DNA of 64,000 nucleotides from Niallia taxi (lineage in GTDB: Bacteria; Bacillota; Bacilli; Bacillales; Cytobacillaceae). Shown one piece after another: positions 50,406 to 59,423 of this stretch. A program made the position numbers and the translations under genes. The DNA lies in the NCBI RefSeq assembly GCF_004005475.1, contig NZ_RZTZ01000004.1:310001-374000 (forward strand), written 5' to 3'. The notes beneath the pieces are model-generated. The model made no database searches. It saw only the letters and a list, made by a program, of their open reading frames with translations, and had not been told where the DNA came from. Numbering within the stretch: position 1 is the first letter of the stretch; each line of letters opens with the position of its first letter.

Positions 50406-50564
50406 CTTATATCGATCCCTTCATCTTTAAAATTGTAATATTTATCTGCAATTAAAGCTTAGTTTATTTATGAAAGGGCTTCAATATGCAATAATAATGA
50501 ATATGTACGAAAACATACAAATGATAATCATTTGTCTAGTAAAATTTTTAAAGGGGTCCTTTTA

Positions 50565-51179
50565 TTGTCTACTATTTATCCAGATAAGCGGGTTAAAAGA
50601 ACTGTTGAGAATTTTAAGACAGCATTGTTGGAGCTGATGAAAAAGAAGAGGTTTCAAGATATTACCATTACTGAAATTGTTCATGCTGCAGATTATAATA
50701 GAGGCACTTTTTATGCACACTATAAATGCAAGGAAGAGCTATTGGATGAGATAATAGAGGATATGTTTGAGCAGATGGAAGAAGCTTATAAAAAGCCATA
50801 TGAAGATTTATCTGTCATAGATTTTCATGAGCTGTCTGCCAATGCCATCGTATTGTTTGATCATTTTCTAGAGCATAAAGAGTTCTATAAACTGATGCTG
50901 TCACCAGAAACGAATTATTCCTTTCAGGAAAAAATGATTAACAGGCTAGATAAGCTTTTTAGATCGGAATTCGAGTTTTTTACAGATGATGTTGATGCAG
51001 ATATTGATATTAACCTTTTTTCCACTTATAGAATTCATGGTATTATCGGCATTCTAATGCAGTGGATTCACAGTGATTTTCGAGAAGAGCCCGATTATAT
51101 GGGGAAACAGCTTATACATATATTAAGATTTTCTACCCCAAAGGTGTCCGTAAAGAAACCGGACAGTAATCATCCTTAA
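50565..51179 (+). CDS. TetR/AcrR-family regulator
   Basis: A 204-residue regulator. The HTH is ITITEIVHAADYNRGTFYAHYKCKEELL (about residues 33-60), and the remainder is the ligand-binding helical domain. The start is TTG 50565, 8 nt after AAAGGGG; the in-frame TTG at 50532 lacks a ribosome site. It lies between a divergent SDR and a co-oriented hydroxyacyl-CoA dehydrogenase, both likely targets. Confidence 0.85.
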   Translation: MSTIYPDKRVKRTVENFKTALLELMKKKRFQDITITEIVHAADYNRGTFYAHYKCKEELLDEIIEDMFEQMEEAYKKPYEDLSVIDFHELSANAIVLFDHFLEHKEFYKLMLSPETNYSFQEKMINRLDKLFRSEFEFFTDDVDADIDINLFSTYRIHGIIGILMQWIHSDFREEPDYMGKQLIHILRFSTPKVSVKKPDSNHP

Positions 51180-51215
51180 ATAAAACTTAAATTAAATTAA
51201 GTTTTATTAACTTTA
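51177..51215 (+). terminator. AT-only hairpin after the TetR gene
   Basis: AATAAAACTTAA/TTAAGTTTTATT (51179-51190 with 51197-51208), 6-nt loop. Its stability is low because it has few G-C pairs, so termination is likely partial. Confidence 0.45.
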
Positions 51216-51286
51216 TTTTATATCTAATCTATTTTAAAATAATATTGTCGAACTAAATAGTTTTATACAAAGGGATGGTATAAATC

Positions 51287-52186
51287 ATGAAATTTAAACA
51301 TATCACAGTAGCAGGCAGCGGGGTTTTAGGAAGCCAAATCGCTTTCCAATCAGCCTTCCACGGTTTCAATGTAACCGTTTATGACATTAATGATGAAGTA
51401 CTGGAATCAGCTAAGGAAAAAATCAACCTATTAAAAGGGCGCTATCAAAAGGATTTAAATGCTAGTCAAGAACAGGTAGAAGCAGCATCTGACCGCATTT
51501 CGTATAACAGTGATTTAGCAAAAGCGACTGCTGATGCAGACCTGCTGATCGAAGCAATCCCAGAAATTGTGCCGATTAAAACAGAATTTTATCAAAATCT
51601 TAGCAAAGTAGCACCAGAAAAAACAGTTTTTGCCACTAACTCATCAACATTATTGCCTAGCCAGTTTGCCGAAGCAACTGGACGTCCAGAGAAATTCCTG
51701 GCACTTCACTTTGCTAATGAAATTTGGATTAACAATACAGCAGAGATTATGAAGCACCCTGGCACTGACATAAACGTGTTTGATCAAGTTGTCGAGTTTG
51801 CAAAAGCAATTGGAATGGTGGCACTTCCTCTTCATAAGGAGCAGCCCGGATATATACTGAATTCCTTGCTTGTTCCGCTTTTAGACGCAGCAGAGCTATT
51901 ATTATCAAAAGAAGTTGCTGATGTTGAGACAATTGATAAAACATGGATGATTGCAACAGGTGCGCCAAAAGGTCCATTTGCGATACTTGACGTTGTCGGC
52001 ATCACTACTTCCTACAATATCGTGAAGGCAAAAGCCGAAGCGACAGGAAATCCAGAGTTCAAAAAGTTGGCAGAGCTCTTGAAAACAGAGTATATTGACA
52101 AAGGAAAACTTGGGGCTGCAACAGGAGAAGGCTTCTATAAGTATCCAAACCCTCGTTTTATGGACCCTGATTTCTTGGGAAATTAA
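51287..52186 (+). CDS. 3-hydroxyacyl-CoA dehydrogenase family protein
   Basis: A 299-residue enzyme. The NAD-binding motif is VAGSGVLGSQIAFQSAFHG (residues 8-26). The catalytic His is in LALHFANEI (about 145), the Glu in AEIM, and the dimer-domain Asn in PGYILNSLLVPLLDAAELL (about 190). It resembles 3-hydroxybutyryl-CoA dehydrogenases, but the usual HFFNP is replaced by HFANE, so a CoA ester substrate is not certain. AAGGGATGG precedes the ATG. It probably belongs with the SDR under TetR control. Confidence 0.8.
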   Translation: MKFKHITVAGSGVLGSQIAFQSAFHGFNVTVYDINDEVLESAKEKINLLKGRYQKDLNASQEQVEAASDRISYNSDLAKATADADLLIEAIPEIVPIKTEFYQNLSKVAPEKTVFATNSSTLLPSQFAEATGRPEKFLALHFANEIWINNTAEIMKHPGTDINVFDQVVEFAKAIGMVALPLHKEQPGYILNSLLVPLLDAAELLLSKEVADVETIDKTWMIATGAPKGPFAILDVVGITTSYNIVKAKAEATGNPEFKKLAELLKTEYIDKGKLGAATGEGFYKYPNPRFMDPDFLGN

Positions 52187-52191
52187 TATAA

Positions 52192-52224
52192 GAGAAAGCC
52201 TTCCGAATTCGGAAGGCTTTCTTT
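52192..52224. terminator. Bidirectional terminator
   Basis: A palindromic stem AGAAAGCCTTCCGA/TCGGAAGGCTTTCT with almost no loop (centre GAATTC) and a T-rich tail in both directions. It separates the hydroxyacyl-CoA dehydrogenase and LysR genes. Confidence 0.9.
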
Positions 52225-53124
52225 CTATTTTAAATCCCGCAAAAGGTGCTCTGTAAACTGATTAATCATTTCTGGGTATTTTTCATTTTTTCGTGTTACA
52301 CGCCATAAATAATTGGAAAGGGTAAGATACTCATTAATGGAAATTGTTACGACTTCATCCTTTAGATGTGTCGGCAATGCTTGAATGATATAGTCATTTG
52401 TAATCGTAATAGCATTCCTTTGCAGCACCATTTGCAAAAGGACATCTCCGTTATTTGTCGTCAAGGCAATTCTGTTCCTGAGGTTATCTGGAAACAAATC
52501 CTCAGCAATTTTCTTTAAGTAAGGGTCATTGTACAGGACAATTGATTCATTCATCTCGTTTATGATTTGGTCGAGGGAGATTTTATTGTTGAATCTTAAG
52601 ACAGAGCTTTTATTAACGGCAAGCACGACCTCGACCCTTTTAATCGGTTCCCAGTCTAATGCCACATCATGATTGTTTGAACCTAGTGAAACAAAGCCCA
52701 TATCAGCATGGCCGTTTTTTACTTGTTCCAGCACTGCAGCCGTATCTTCCTCCATCACCTGCACATTAATATAAGGGTAGCTTTCACGGAATTCGAGGGT
52801 ATTATTAATGATTTGTGACACTAGTCCAGGAATCGTGGCAATAACAATATTTCCATACAGATTGTTTTTGGAAACAGCAATATCATATTTCAGCATGTCG
52901 ATTGTTTTCAAAACGGTTACGGCATGCTGGATAACTTTTTTTCCTTCAGCTGTTGGGGTTACACCTTTGCGTGAACGAGTAAAAAGCAGTACATCTAATT
53001 CTGCCTCTAATTGCGTTATGGACAGGCTGATCGCTGGGACTGTCATTAAATTCTTTTTTGCGGCATCTGTAAAGGAGCCTAGTTCTCCGACATCAACTAA
53101 ATATTGAAGCTGGGTTATATTCAT
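52225..53124 (-). CDS. LysR-family transcriptional regulator
   Basis: A 299-residue LTTR: HTH MNITQLQYLVDVGELGSFTDAAKKN with ISLSITQLEAELDVLLFTRS, then the effector domain from about residue 90. ATG 53124 is chosen because AAGGTG overlaps the alternative GTG three codons earlier. No divergent target abuts it: the acetylesterase gene lies upstream on the same strand. Target and effector unknown. Confidence 0.87.
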   Translation of the reverse strand: MNITQLQYLVDVGELGSFTDAAKKNLMTVPAISLSITQLEAELDVLLFTRSRKGVTPTAEGKKVIQHAVTVLKTIDMLKYDIAVSKNNLYGNIVIATIPGLVSQIINNTLEFRESYPYINVQVMEEDTAAVLEQVKNGHADMGFVSLGSNNHDVALDWEPIKRVEVVLAVNKSSVLRFNNKISLDQIINEMNESIVLYNDPYLKKIAEDLFPDNLRNRIALTTNNGDVLLQMVLQRNAITITNDYIIQALPTHLKDEVVTISINEYLTLSNYLWRVTRKNEKYPEMINQFTEHLLRDLK

Positions 53125-53248
53125 GTTTGTCACCTTAAATAGTTTTTAAGAATAGTTTTTATTCCTTAAAGGTATTTTATCAAATAATTTAACAAAGAGT
53201 AGGAGGATTGCAAGGTGAATTTCTAGTTATAGATATCGCTTCTGTCAA

Positions 53249-53941
53249 TTATCTTGGTAGTTCAATAAAGTTCTTTATCGATAAATTGCTCTCCATCATT
53301 TCCATGGCAATTAATTTAGCGACAATTGCGGCTCCTTTTTCATTAAAATGGGTATTGTCCGTAATACCGTCTGGATAGTTTTCAGATTGGCCTGGAGCTA
53401 CATGTAAAAAATAATCCTTTGATTTTTCTTCACCAACTGTATTCAAAAACTCTCGAGTTATTTTATGAATATCAAGTACAGGTACATTACTATGTTTAGC
53501 AAATTCAAGCATTGCCCGTGGATAGTCTCCAACAGACTGTTCGTCAATCATAGTTCCAGTGAAATTACGGCGTGAAACAGATGTTAATAATAGGGGATAG
53601 GCATTTACACTTTGTGCAACCTGAACATATTTTAATAGGTTTTGCTGATACTCTCCATATGGCTGTGTGCCTCTTTCAGGATCTTCCAGCTTTTGATCAT
53701 TATGGCCAAATTGAATAATCAGGTAATCTCCTGGTTTAATGCTCCTCTCAATTGCTTTTAAATGACCTTCTTTTATGAAGGATTTCGTGCTTTTACCATT
53801 AATTGCCCTGTTATCAAGGTTGACGGTCTCTGATAGATATGCTTGGAAAGCCTCACCCCAGCCTGTTTCTGGGCGCTTTTCAGGTATTTTAATCGCAGCT
53901 GTTGAATCTCCAGCGATAAAAATAGTTATATTTACCCTCAT
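53249..53941 (-). CDS. Rhamnogalacturonan acetylesterase (RhgT/YesT-like SGNH hydrolase)
   Basis: A 230-residue SGNH esterase. Block I GDSTA with nucleophile Ser about residue 13, block III FGHNDQK and block V DNTHFNEKG carrying the catalytic Asp and His. No signal peptide, so it acts inside on imported acetylated oligomers, as YesT does. ATG 53941 follows AAAGGAG at 9-nt spacing. It is divergent from the YesS-like regulator and shares a region with two perfect cre sites. It removes acetyl groups so that GH105 and GH28 can act. Confidence 0.85.
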   Translation of the reverse strand: MRVNITIFIAGDSTAAIKIPEKRPETGWGEAFQAYLSETVNLDNRAINGKSTKSFIKEGHLKAIERSIKPGDYLIIQFGHNDQKLEDPERGTQPYGEYQQNLLKYVQVAQSVNAYPLLLTSVSRRNFTGTMIDEQSVGDYPRAMLEFAKHSNVPVLDIHKITREFLNTVGEEKSKDYFLHVAPGQSENYPDGITDNTHFNEKGAAIVAKLIAMEMMESNLSIKNFIELPR

Positions 53942-54056
53942 ATAAAACAACTCCTTTAGAGTAATTATCCATTTTTTTCAATTAGGTATATGCACACGTT
54001 AACACTATTATGTATAATCATATTAGGACTATTGTTTTTACCAAATACGAATGATG

Positions 54057-54070
54057 TGTTAACGCTTACA
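54057..54070 (+). promoter_or_regulatory. Perfect cre site 1 of the pectin locus
   Basis: TGTTAACGCTTACA fits TGWNANCGNTNWCA at every position. It is about 115 bp before the acetylesterase start and predicts CcpA control. Confidence 0.8.
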
Positions 54071-54227
54071 TATTATAATTTATAGGTTTATATGTCAATC
54101 ACCGTGAAGAATTACAATTGGAATTTTAAATACTTAATTCATAAAATGCATCTAAGCATTAAGGTGTATACTGGATTCATAGTGTGCATGGAAATCCTAC
54201 TTCGCAGAGAAATAAGATGCTAAAAAA

Positions 54228-54241
54228 TGACAACGCTTACA
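54228..54241 (+). promoter_or_regulatory. Perfect cre site 2, before the YesS-like regulator
   Basis: TGACAACGCTTACA fits the cre consensus at every position, about 25 bp before the AAGGAG ribosome site of the regulator gene, a roadblock position. Confidence 0.8.
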
Positions 54242-54277
54242 AATAGCAAACAAAATTCAAATGAAGGAGTGATGATT

Positions 54278-56509
54278 TTGTTTCAAAAAACGCGCGTGTT
54301 TCACAGTCTTTTTATTCCGTTTCTCTTAGTAGGAGTCGGTCTTGTTGTAGGATTCAGTATCTTTATCTATAACTCTACCTATGAATCAGTGGAGAAAAGC
54401 TTTTTAACGGATAAGAAAAATTATACAAACCAAATCCTCCAGAACGTGGAACAGAAGGTAAGGACAATTGAATACGGATTTACGGCATACAGTTCAACTG
54501 CAAATTTTGAAAAAGTGTTTAATAATCCACTGTCTGACAAAGATTTCGCTACTTATCGCGACATAAAAAAAGAAATGAGTTACATAGAATTGATGGGGAT
54601 TGAAGGCAGTCACTATAGTTTGATTAGCTTAACACAGAAATGGGGAATTATCGAAGGTTCTTTCAAAACCTTACCAATGGATGAAGTAAAAGATTATCAA
54701 AAAGAATATATATCAGATACAAGCAGAAGTCTTTTTTGGGAACCAATCAATAACGGCATCCAAATGGTTATGACACTACCTATTTACCAAAGTGAAAAGT
54801 TTGCAGTAGGAATAGCTAATATCCCTAAATTAAGCATTGATACCATTGTTGGGGAGAATAACCAGCTTGTGCAAATCTACGATCGAAAAGACAAGCTGAT
54901 ATATACAACTTCAGGTAATGATACAAAACTACCTGAGGAAAGCTTTCGTCCCATAAAAGCAGCTGCTATCGAAAATGGTGCAAATTCAAGTTTAGTCACT
55001 GCAAATAACGGAAAACAGTACGTTTTTACCCGCTCAGATTATAATAATTGGCTTTATTTAGTAGAGATTAATGAAGGGGAAATTGGAAGCATCATTCATA
55101 ACACGAGAATCGGACTTTTTATTGCTTCTGCTATTTTAATTCTGCTTGTTGGCTTTATTTCGTATTTGTTGGCTGAAAGCTTTTCACGTCCAATAAAAAG
55201 AATCCAAGACAAGCTTGATATTCAACGGGAAAATCCAAAGCAAAACGAACTCTCTCTGTTAGCTGAATCTGTTGAAAAGATCGTTGGCCAAAAAGAGGTT
55301 TTAACAGCTAATTTAATGATGCAAAAACCACAATTAGAGACTTTATTTGTTTTGAGTTTATTTAGGAAACGCATAACTGAAAACGAAGTTATTCACCGCT
55401 TGGAACAGTTTGGTTACCAGTTAGCAGAAAATAAGGTGTTTTACACTGGGTTAATCCAAATTGATCACTTAGATGATAAGCTAATGGAAGATAGAAGTAT
55501 ATTTTTATTGGGCATTAATAATATTGTGGAGGAAATGATTCCTAAAAGTGAACGCTTAATTCCAATTGTGTTAAATGATGAGATGCAAGCAGTCATCTTT
55601 GTCCTTGATAAAGATGACCATGATGCAGAACGGCGCATTATGACGTATTACACAGAAATTCAAACAGCTGTGAAGAAATACTTGAATATAGTGATTAGTG
55701 CTGGAATCAGCCCTGTTTATGATACCTTAATAGAAAGTAAACAGGCAGTGGATTTAGCCAAAGAATCGCTTCATTATCGGGTGAATGTTGGCTCCGAATC
55801 CATTATTTTCTATAATGATATCGCCTCCATGCTAAATGATGCGTCGATTTCAAAATTTCCTGTCGAGCTGCAGAATGAATTAATGAATGCAATTCGGTCA
55901 GGAGAGGAAGAGGTCGTCATGAGCATGGTTGGGGTTTTAGTGGACGAAATTTTTCGCTTAAATAAAAACCCGATAAGCTTAGGAGTTACTCTAATAAGAG
56001 TCATTAATGAGCTTGTACAGCTAGGCCAGCTATTAGGTGCAGAGTCAAAAATCTTTGAAAATATTAAGAAAATGTACCAAGCAGCGATAACTGCTTATCA
56101 TCCGGAAAAAATTAAACAAATGCTTATCAATGACTTAATCAAACCAGTGATAATCAGTACGCAGGATAAGACGGAGCGCGGGTTTAAATCACTGTCAGAA
56201 AAAATGGTTTATATTATCCAAACCGAATTTGATGAAGAAATTTCACTGGACTTGATTGCGGACAGATTGCATTATAATCCAAACTATTTAAGCAATGTAT
56301 TCAAAAAAGAATATGGCCAAACCTTCGTAGATTTTTTAATGAATTATCGTTTACAGATGGCACAAACCTGGCTTAAAGACACTGATTTGGCGATAAAGGA
56401 TATCGCTGAGCGTTTGAAATATCGAAACCCTCAAAATTTTATCCGCTTTTTTAAAAAGAAGCTGGGCATCACGCCAGGAGACTACCGAAAAGAATATCGG
56501 CACTCCTAA
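54278..56509 (+). CDS. YesS-like membrane-anchored AraC regulator
   Basis: About 743 residues: TM1 (about 8-32), an extracellular Cache-like sensor, TM2 (about 280-305), a HAMP-like linker and helical region, and a C-terminal AraC double HTH (ISLDLIADRLHYNPNYLSNVFK and LAIKDIAERLKYRNPQNFIRFFK). Architecture and length match B. subtilis YesS, activator of rhamnogalacturonan genes, and YtdP. TTG 54278 is 8 nt from AAGGAG (54264-54269); ATG 54272 is only 2 nt away. It probably senses an extracellular pectic oligosaccharide and activates the transport and hydrolase genes here. Confidence 0.87.
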   Translation: MFQKTRVFHSLFIPFLLVGVGLVVGFSIFIYNSTYESVEKSFLTDKKNYTNQILQNVEQKVRTIEYGFTAYSSTANFEKVFNNPLSDKDFATYRDIKKEMSYIELMGIEGSHYSLISLTQKWGIIEGSFKTLPMDEVKDYQKEYISDTSRSLFWEPINNGIQMVMTLPIYQSEKFAVGIANIPKLSIDTIVGENNQLVQIYDRKDKLIYTTSGNDTKLPEESFRPIKAAAIENGANSSLVTANNGKQYVFTRSDYNNWLYLVEINEGEIGSIIHNTRIGLFIASAILILLVGFISYLLAESFSRPIKRIQDKLDIQRENPKQNELSLLAESVEKIVGQKEVLTANLMMQKPQLETLFVLSLFRKRITENEVIHRLEQFGYQLAENKVFYTGLIQIDHLDDKLMEDRSIFLLGINNIVEEMIPKSERLIPIVLNDEMQAVIFVLDKDDHDAERRIMTYYTEIQTAVKKYLNIVISAGISPVYDTLIESKQAVDLAKESLHYRVNVGSESIIFYNDIASMLNDASISKFPVELQNELMNAIRSGEEEVVMSMVGVLVDEIFRLNKNPISLGVTLIRVINELVQLGQLLGAESKIFENIKKMYQAAITAYHPEKIKQMLINDLIKPVIISTQDKTERGFKSLSEKMVYIIQTEFDEEISLDLIADRLHYNPNYLSNVFKKEYGQTFVDFLMNYRLQMAQTWLKDTDLAIKDIAERLKYRNPQNFIRFFKKKLGITPGDYRKEYRHS

Positions 56510-56525
56510 ATGGCAAAAAGACCAT

Positions 56526-56558
56526 AAAAAAAGCTTCTGCACTCCAGAAGCTTTTTCT
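56526..56558. terminator. Bidirectional terminator
   Basis: AAAAAGCTTCTG/CAGAAGCTTTTT (56528-56539 with 56545-56556), 5-nt loop, between the convergent YesS-like and permease genes. Confidence 0.92.
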
Positions 56559-56567
56559 TGTTTGTGA

Positions 56568-57452
56568 TTATCCTTTGACAGATCCAACCAAAGCCCCTTT
56601 TACTAAGTATTTTTGGACAAATGGATAAGCAATAAGCATTGGAACTGTCGCAATTACAATAACAGCCATTTTTATTGTTTGTGCAGGAGGAACTACATCT
56701 ACAGAGGATCCTTCAGCCTGCATTCCGCTCGATACTATGACAATCTGGCGTAATAATACTTGAATCGGCCATTTAGCGGAATCGTTGATGTATAAAATAG
56801 CTGTCATATACGTATTCCAGTAGGTCACCGCATAAAACAAGGAAATAGTTGCAATAGACGGTAATGCAAGGGGAAGCATGATTTTCAAAAACACACCAAA
56901 ATCGGTGCAGCCATCCATTTTTGCTGACTCTTCCAAACTATCAGGCAGAGCCTGAAAAAAGTTTCTCATAATAATCAGGTTAAAAGCATTAATTGCAACT
57001 GGTAGGATTAAGGACCAATAGGAGTCAATCAATCCGACCGCTTTAACGACCAGGAAGGTTGGAATCATGCCGCCGCTGAACAGCATGGAAAAAACAACAA
57101 TAAAATTCACGAAATTTCTTCCAAATAAATATTTACGTGATAAACCATATGCCATTAAAGCAGTGAGAACCATACTTACCAGTGTGCCTATACCAGTAAC
57201 CCCTATGGAAACAGCTAAGGACTTAAATAATGTTGGGGTCGATAGGATATACCGGTATGCGTCGAGAGAAAAGGTTTGTGGAAATAGGATAAACTTTTTC
57301 GCCACCACTTCCTGAGTGGATGCAAAGGAACTGGCGATTACATTCACAAAAGGAAGGAAACAAATGAGTGCAATAATAATTAATATTGTTCCATTAATTA
57401 TTGAAAAAGCACGACCTCCTTTAGTCATTTTACTCTTATTCGTCTTCAACAT
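56568..57452 (-). CDS. Carbohydrate ABC permease (LplC/YtcP-like, MalG type)
   Basis: A 294-residue permease with six membrane segments. The EAA coupling loop reads LEESAKMDGCTDFGVFLKIMLPLALP (about residues 183-208, shown in two parts as LEESAKMDGC and MLPLALP). GAAGGAGGCTTTAT precedes the start. It would pair with the LplB-like permease at 57757, but unusually it is encoded divergently, 300 bp away, rather than in the same operon. Confidence 0.87.
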   Translation of the reverse strand: MLKTNKSKMTKGGRAFSIINGTILIIIALICFLPFVNVIASSFASTQEVVAKKFILFPQTFSLDAYRYILSTPTLFKSLAVSIGVTGIGTLVSMVLTALMAYGLSRKYLFGRNFVNFIVVFSMLFSGGMIPTFLVVKAVGLIDSYWSLILPVAINAFNLIIMRNFFQALPDSLEESAKMDGCTDFGVFLKIMLPLALPSIATISLFYAVTYWNTYMTAILYINDSAKWPIQVLLRQIVIVSSGMQAEGSSVDVVPPAQTIKMAVIVIATVPMLIAYPFVQKYLVKGALVGSVKG

Positions 57453-57756
57453 ATAAAGCCTCCTTCAATTACAGTATTAAAGATACACTTACCTTATCAT
57501 CCAAGAGTTTATTCCGTATATAATCACTATCCTACATAGGAAAAGATCGTAATAGAAACCGCTTTCTTGAAAGGCTATAGATGATAAAACATGATAATCA
57601 TTCAGGGAATGACCGGTAATCAATACGTAGTATTTTCGTTTCAAACCTTGTTTTAACAGGGTTTGTAAGCGTAATCACAAAATGATTATGTACGTAATTA
57701 TTTAGACTTAGTATGCTTAATCCAGAAAGTTAATTCACTATTAAAGGAGGAGTAAA
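57453..57756. other. Divergent permease promoter region
   Basis: Contains a cre-like site at 57664-57677 and the promoters for both permease genes. No open frame or stable hairpin was recognised. Confidence 0.5.
57664..57677 (+). promoter_or_regulatory. cre site (one mismatch) before the LplB-like operon
   Basis: TGTAAGCGTAATCA against TGWNANCGNTNWCA, 80 bp before the permease start. Confidence 0.5.
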
Positions 57757-58731
57757 ATGGGAGGTGCTGTGAAGCCAAATCATACTTTGCTAACCTTGTC
57801 TGTTAAGCAAGAAAAAGGAATTCGGAGACAAAAGATCCTGGCAGGAATAAAAACGAATAAGCTTCTATACTTAATGATATTCCCAGGAGTGCTGTATTTT
57901 CTAATCTTTAAATACTTACCGATGGCGGGACTTATCATTGCGTTTCAGGACTATCAACCATATTTAGGTATTCTTGACAGTCCATGGGTAGGTCTTAAAC
58001 ATTTCATTCGTCTATTTACTGAACCGACATTCTTCATGTTATTGAATAACACGTTAATATTGTTTGCCTTAAATATTATTATCTTTTTTCCATTACCGAT
58101 TATCCTGTCACTCATGCTAAATGAAGTAAAAAACAAATACTTTAAATCGGGAATTCAAACCTTGATTTATATCCCGCACTTTATGTCATGGGTAATTATT
58201 GTTTCCATCACTTATGTTTTCTTAAATGTAGACGGCGGGGTTATAAATGAGTTATTAGCGACAATGGGTTTGGATAAGATTAGCTTTTTAACTTCACCTG
58301 ATTGGACACGAACGGTATACATCAGTCAAATAATATGGAAGGAATTAGGATGGTCAACGATTATCTACCTTGCTGCTATTACTGCTGTTGATACACAATT
58401 ATATGAAGCGGCGGAAATGGATGGCGCGGGCATTCTAAGAAAAACCTGGCATGTTACTTTACCAGCCATTCGTCCAGTTATTATTACGCTACTAATCTTA
58501 AAAATCGGAAGCACCTTGGATCTAGGCTTTGAGCATATGTATCTTCTGCTTAATTCATTAAACAGAAGTGTTGCTGAAATTTTCGACACCTATATTTACA
58601 CAGCTGGGTTGAAGAATGGTCAGTTAAGCTTTAGTACAGCAGTGGGATTATTTAAAGGGATTGTTGGGTTGATATTAGTTATTTTAGCTAATAAACTCGC
58701 TAAAAAATTTGGAGAAGATGGCGTGTACTAA
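57757..58731 (+). CDS. Carbohydrate ABC permease (LplB-like, MalF type)
   Basis: A 324-residue permease with six membrane segments. N-terminal YLMIFPGVLYFLIFKYLPMAG is characteristic of LplB/YtcP-partner permeases for pectic or complex oligosaccharides, and the EAA loop includes LYEAAEMDGAGILRKTWHVTLP (read as EAAEMDGAG and VTLP). AAAGGAGGAGTAAA precedes the ATG. It leads an operon with the DUF624 gene, binding protein, GH105, GH28 and hydrolase. The ATPase is not in the window; an MsmX-type shared ATPase is usual for such systems. Confidence 0.88.
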   Translation: MGGAVKPNHTLLTLSVKQEKGIRRQKILAGIKTNKLLYLMIFPGVLYFLIFKYLPMAGLIIAFQDYQPYLGILDSPWVGLKHFIRLFTEPTFFMLLNNTLILFALNIIIFFPLPIILSLMLNEVKNKYFKSGIQTLIYIPHFMSWVIIVSITYVFLNVDGGVINELLATMGLDKISFLTSPDWTRTVYISQIIWKELGWSTIIYLAAITAVDTQLYEAAEMDGAGILRKTWHVTLPAIRPVIITLLILKIGSTLDLGFEHMYLLLNSLNRSVAEIFDTYIYTAGLKNGQLSFSTAVGLFKGIVGLILVILANKLAKKFGEDGVY

Positions 58732-58754
58732 TTATTCAGAGGGAGGGTATTACG

Positions 58755-59423
58755 ATGCTCAAATCGGTAGAAAAGTTAAATTCCATTTTTACCAGTATTC
58801 TAAACTTAGTATATGTAAATGTATTGTGGGTTTTGTTTACTTTATTAGGATTAGGTGTGTTTGGTATCGGCCCTTCTACTTATGCCTTAGTCAGTATTTG
58901 CCGACAATGGATTCGCGGAAACAGAATACCTGTTTTTGAAACCTATTGGAAATATTACAAGGAAAACTTTAAGGAATCTGTCTTAATTAGTTGGATTTAT
59001 CTTTTTGTTGGCTTTGTTATAGCTGTCGACTTATTAACCGTCACAAATTGGTATTTAAGAGCGGCTCTGTTAATAGTAGGATTTATTTATTTGTTATCGC
59101 TCGTATATATCTTTCCAATCACGGCCCATTACAATTGGAATGGTATTTTGCTGAAAATGAAGATGTCCTTGCTATTTGGAATAGCCTGCCTGCAATATTC
59201 ACTCCTATTTTTCCTTGTGGCAGGTGTACTTTATTGGGCAGCTATAACTTTTTTTCCAGGAGTTTTAACCTTCTTTGGAGTTAGTTTCCTATTCTTCTTA
59301 ATCACTTGGACAGCGAATCAAGTATTTACGAGAATGGAAATGGAGGATTCTAAAGAAATAAATATAAATGAACATGTAAAGGAGAATTGTAATGAAAAAA
59401 CCAACGGTATCAAAGTTAGCTAG
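58755..59423 (+). CDS. DUF624 (YesL-like) membrane protein
   Basis: A 222-residue protein with five or six membrane segments. N-terminal LGLGVFGIGPSTYALVSICRQWIRG matches the YesL/DUF624 pattern. Members are nearly always found beside LplABC-type transporters for complex oligosaccharides; their function is unknown. GAGGGAGGGTATTACG precedes the ATG. Its last 32 nt overlap the binding-protein gene in another frame. Confidence 0.85.
   Translation: MLKSVEKLNSIFTSILNLVYVNVLWVLFTLLGLGVFGIGPSTYALVSICRQWIRGNRIPVFETYWKYYKENFKESVLISWIYLFVGFVIAVDLLTVTNWYLRAALLIVGFIYLLSLVYIFPITAHYNWNGILLKMKMSLLFGIACLQYSLLFFLVAGVLYWAAITFFPGVLTFFGVSFLFFLITWTANQVFTRMEMEDSKEININEHVKENCNEKTNGIKVS

Larger units (their letters stand above)
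53942..54277. other. Divergent control region of the pectin locus
   Basis: Holds two perfect cre sites (54057-54070 and 54228-54241) and the leaders of the acetylesterase and YesS-like genes. An open frame can be drawn from 54227 into the regulator, but it begins inside the second cre and has no ribosome site. Confidence 0.6.
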
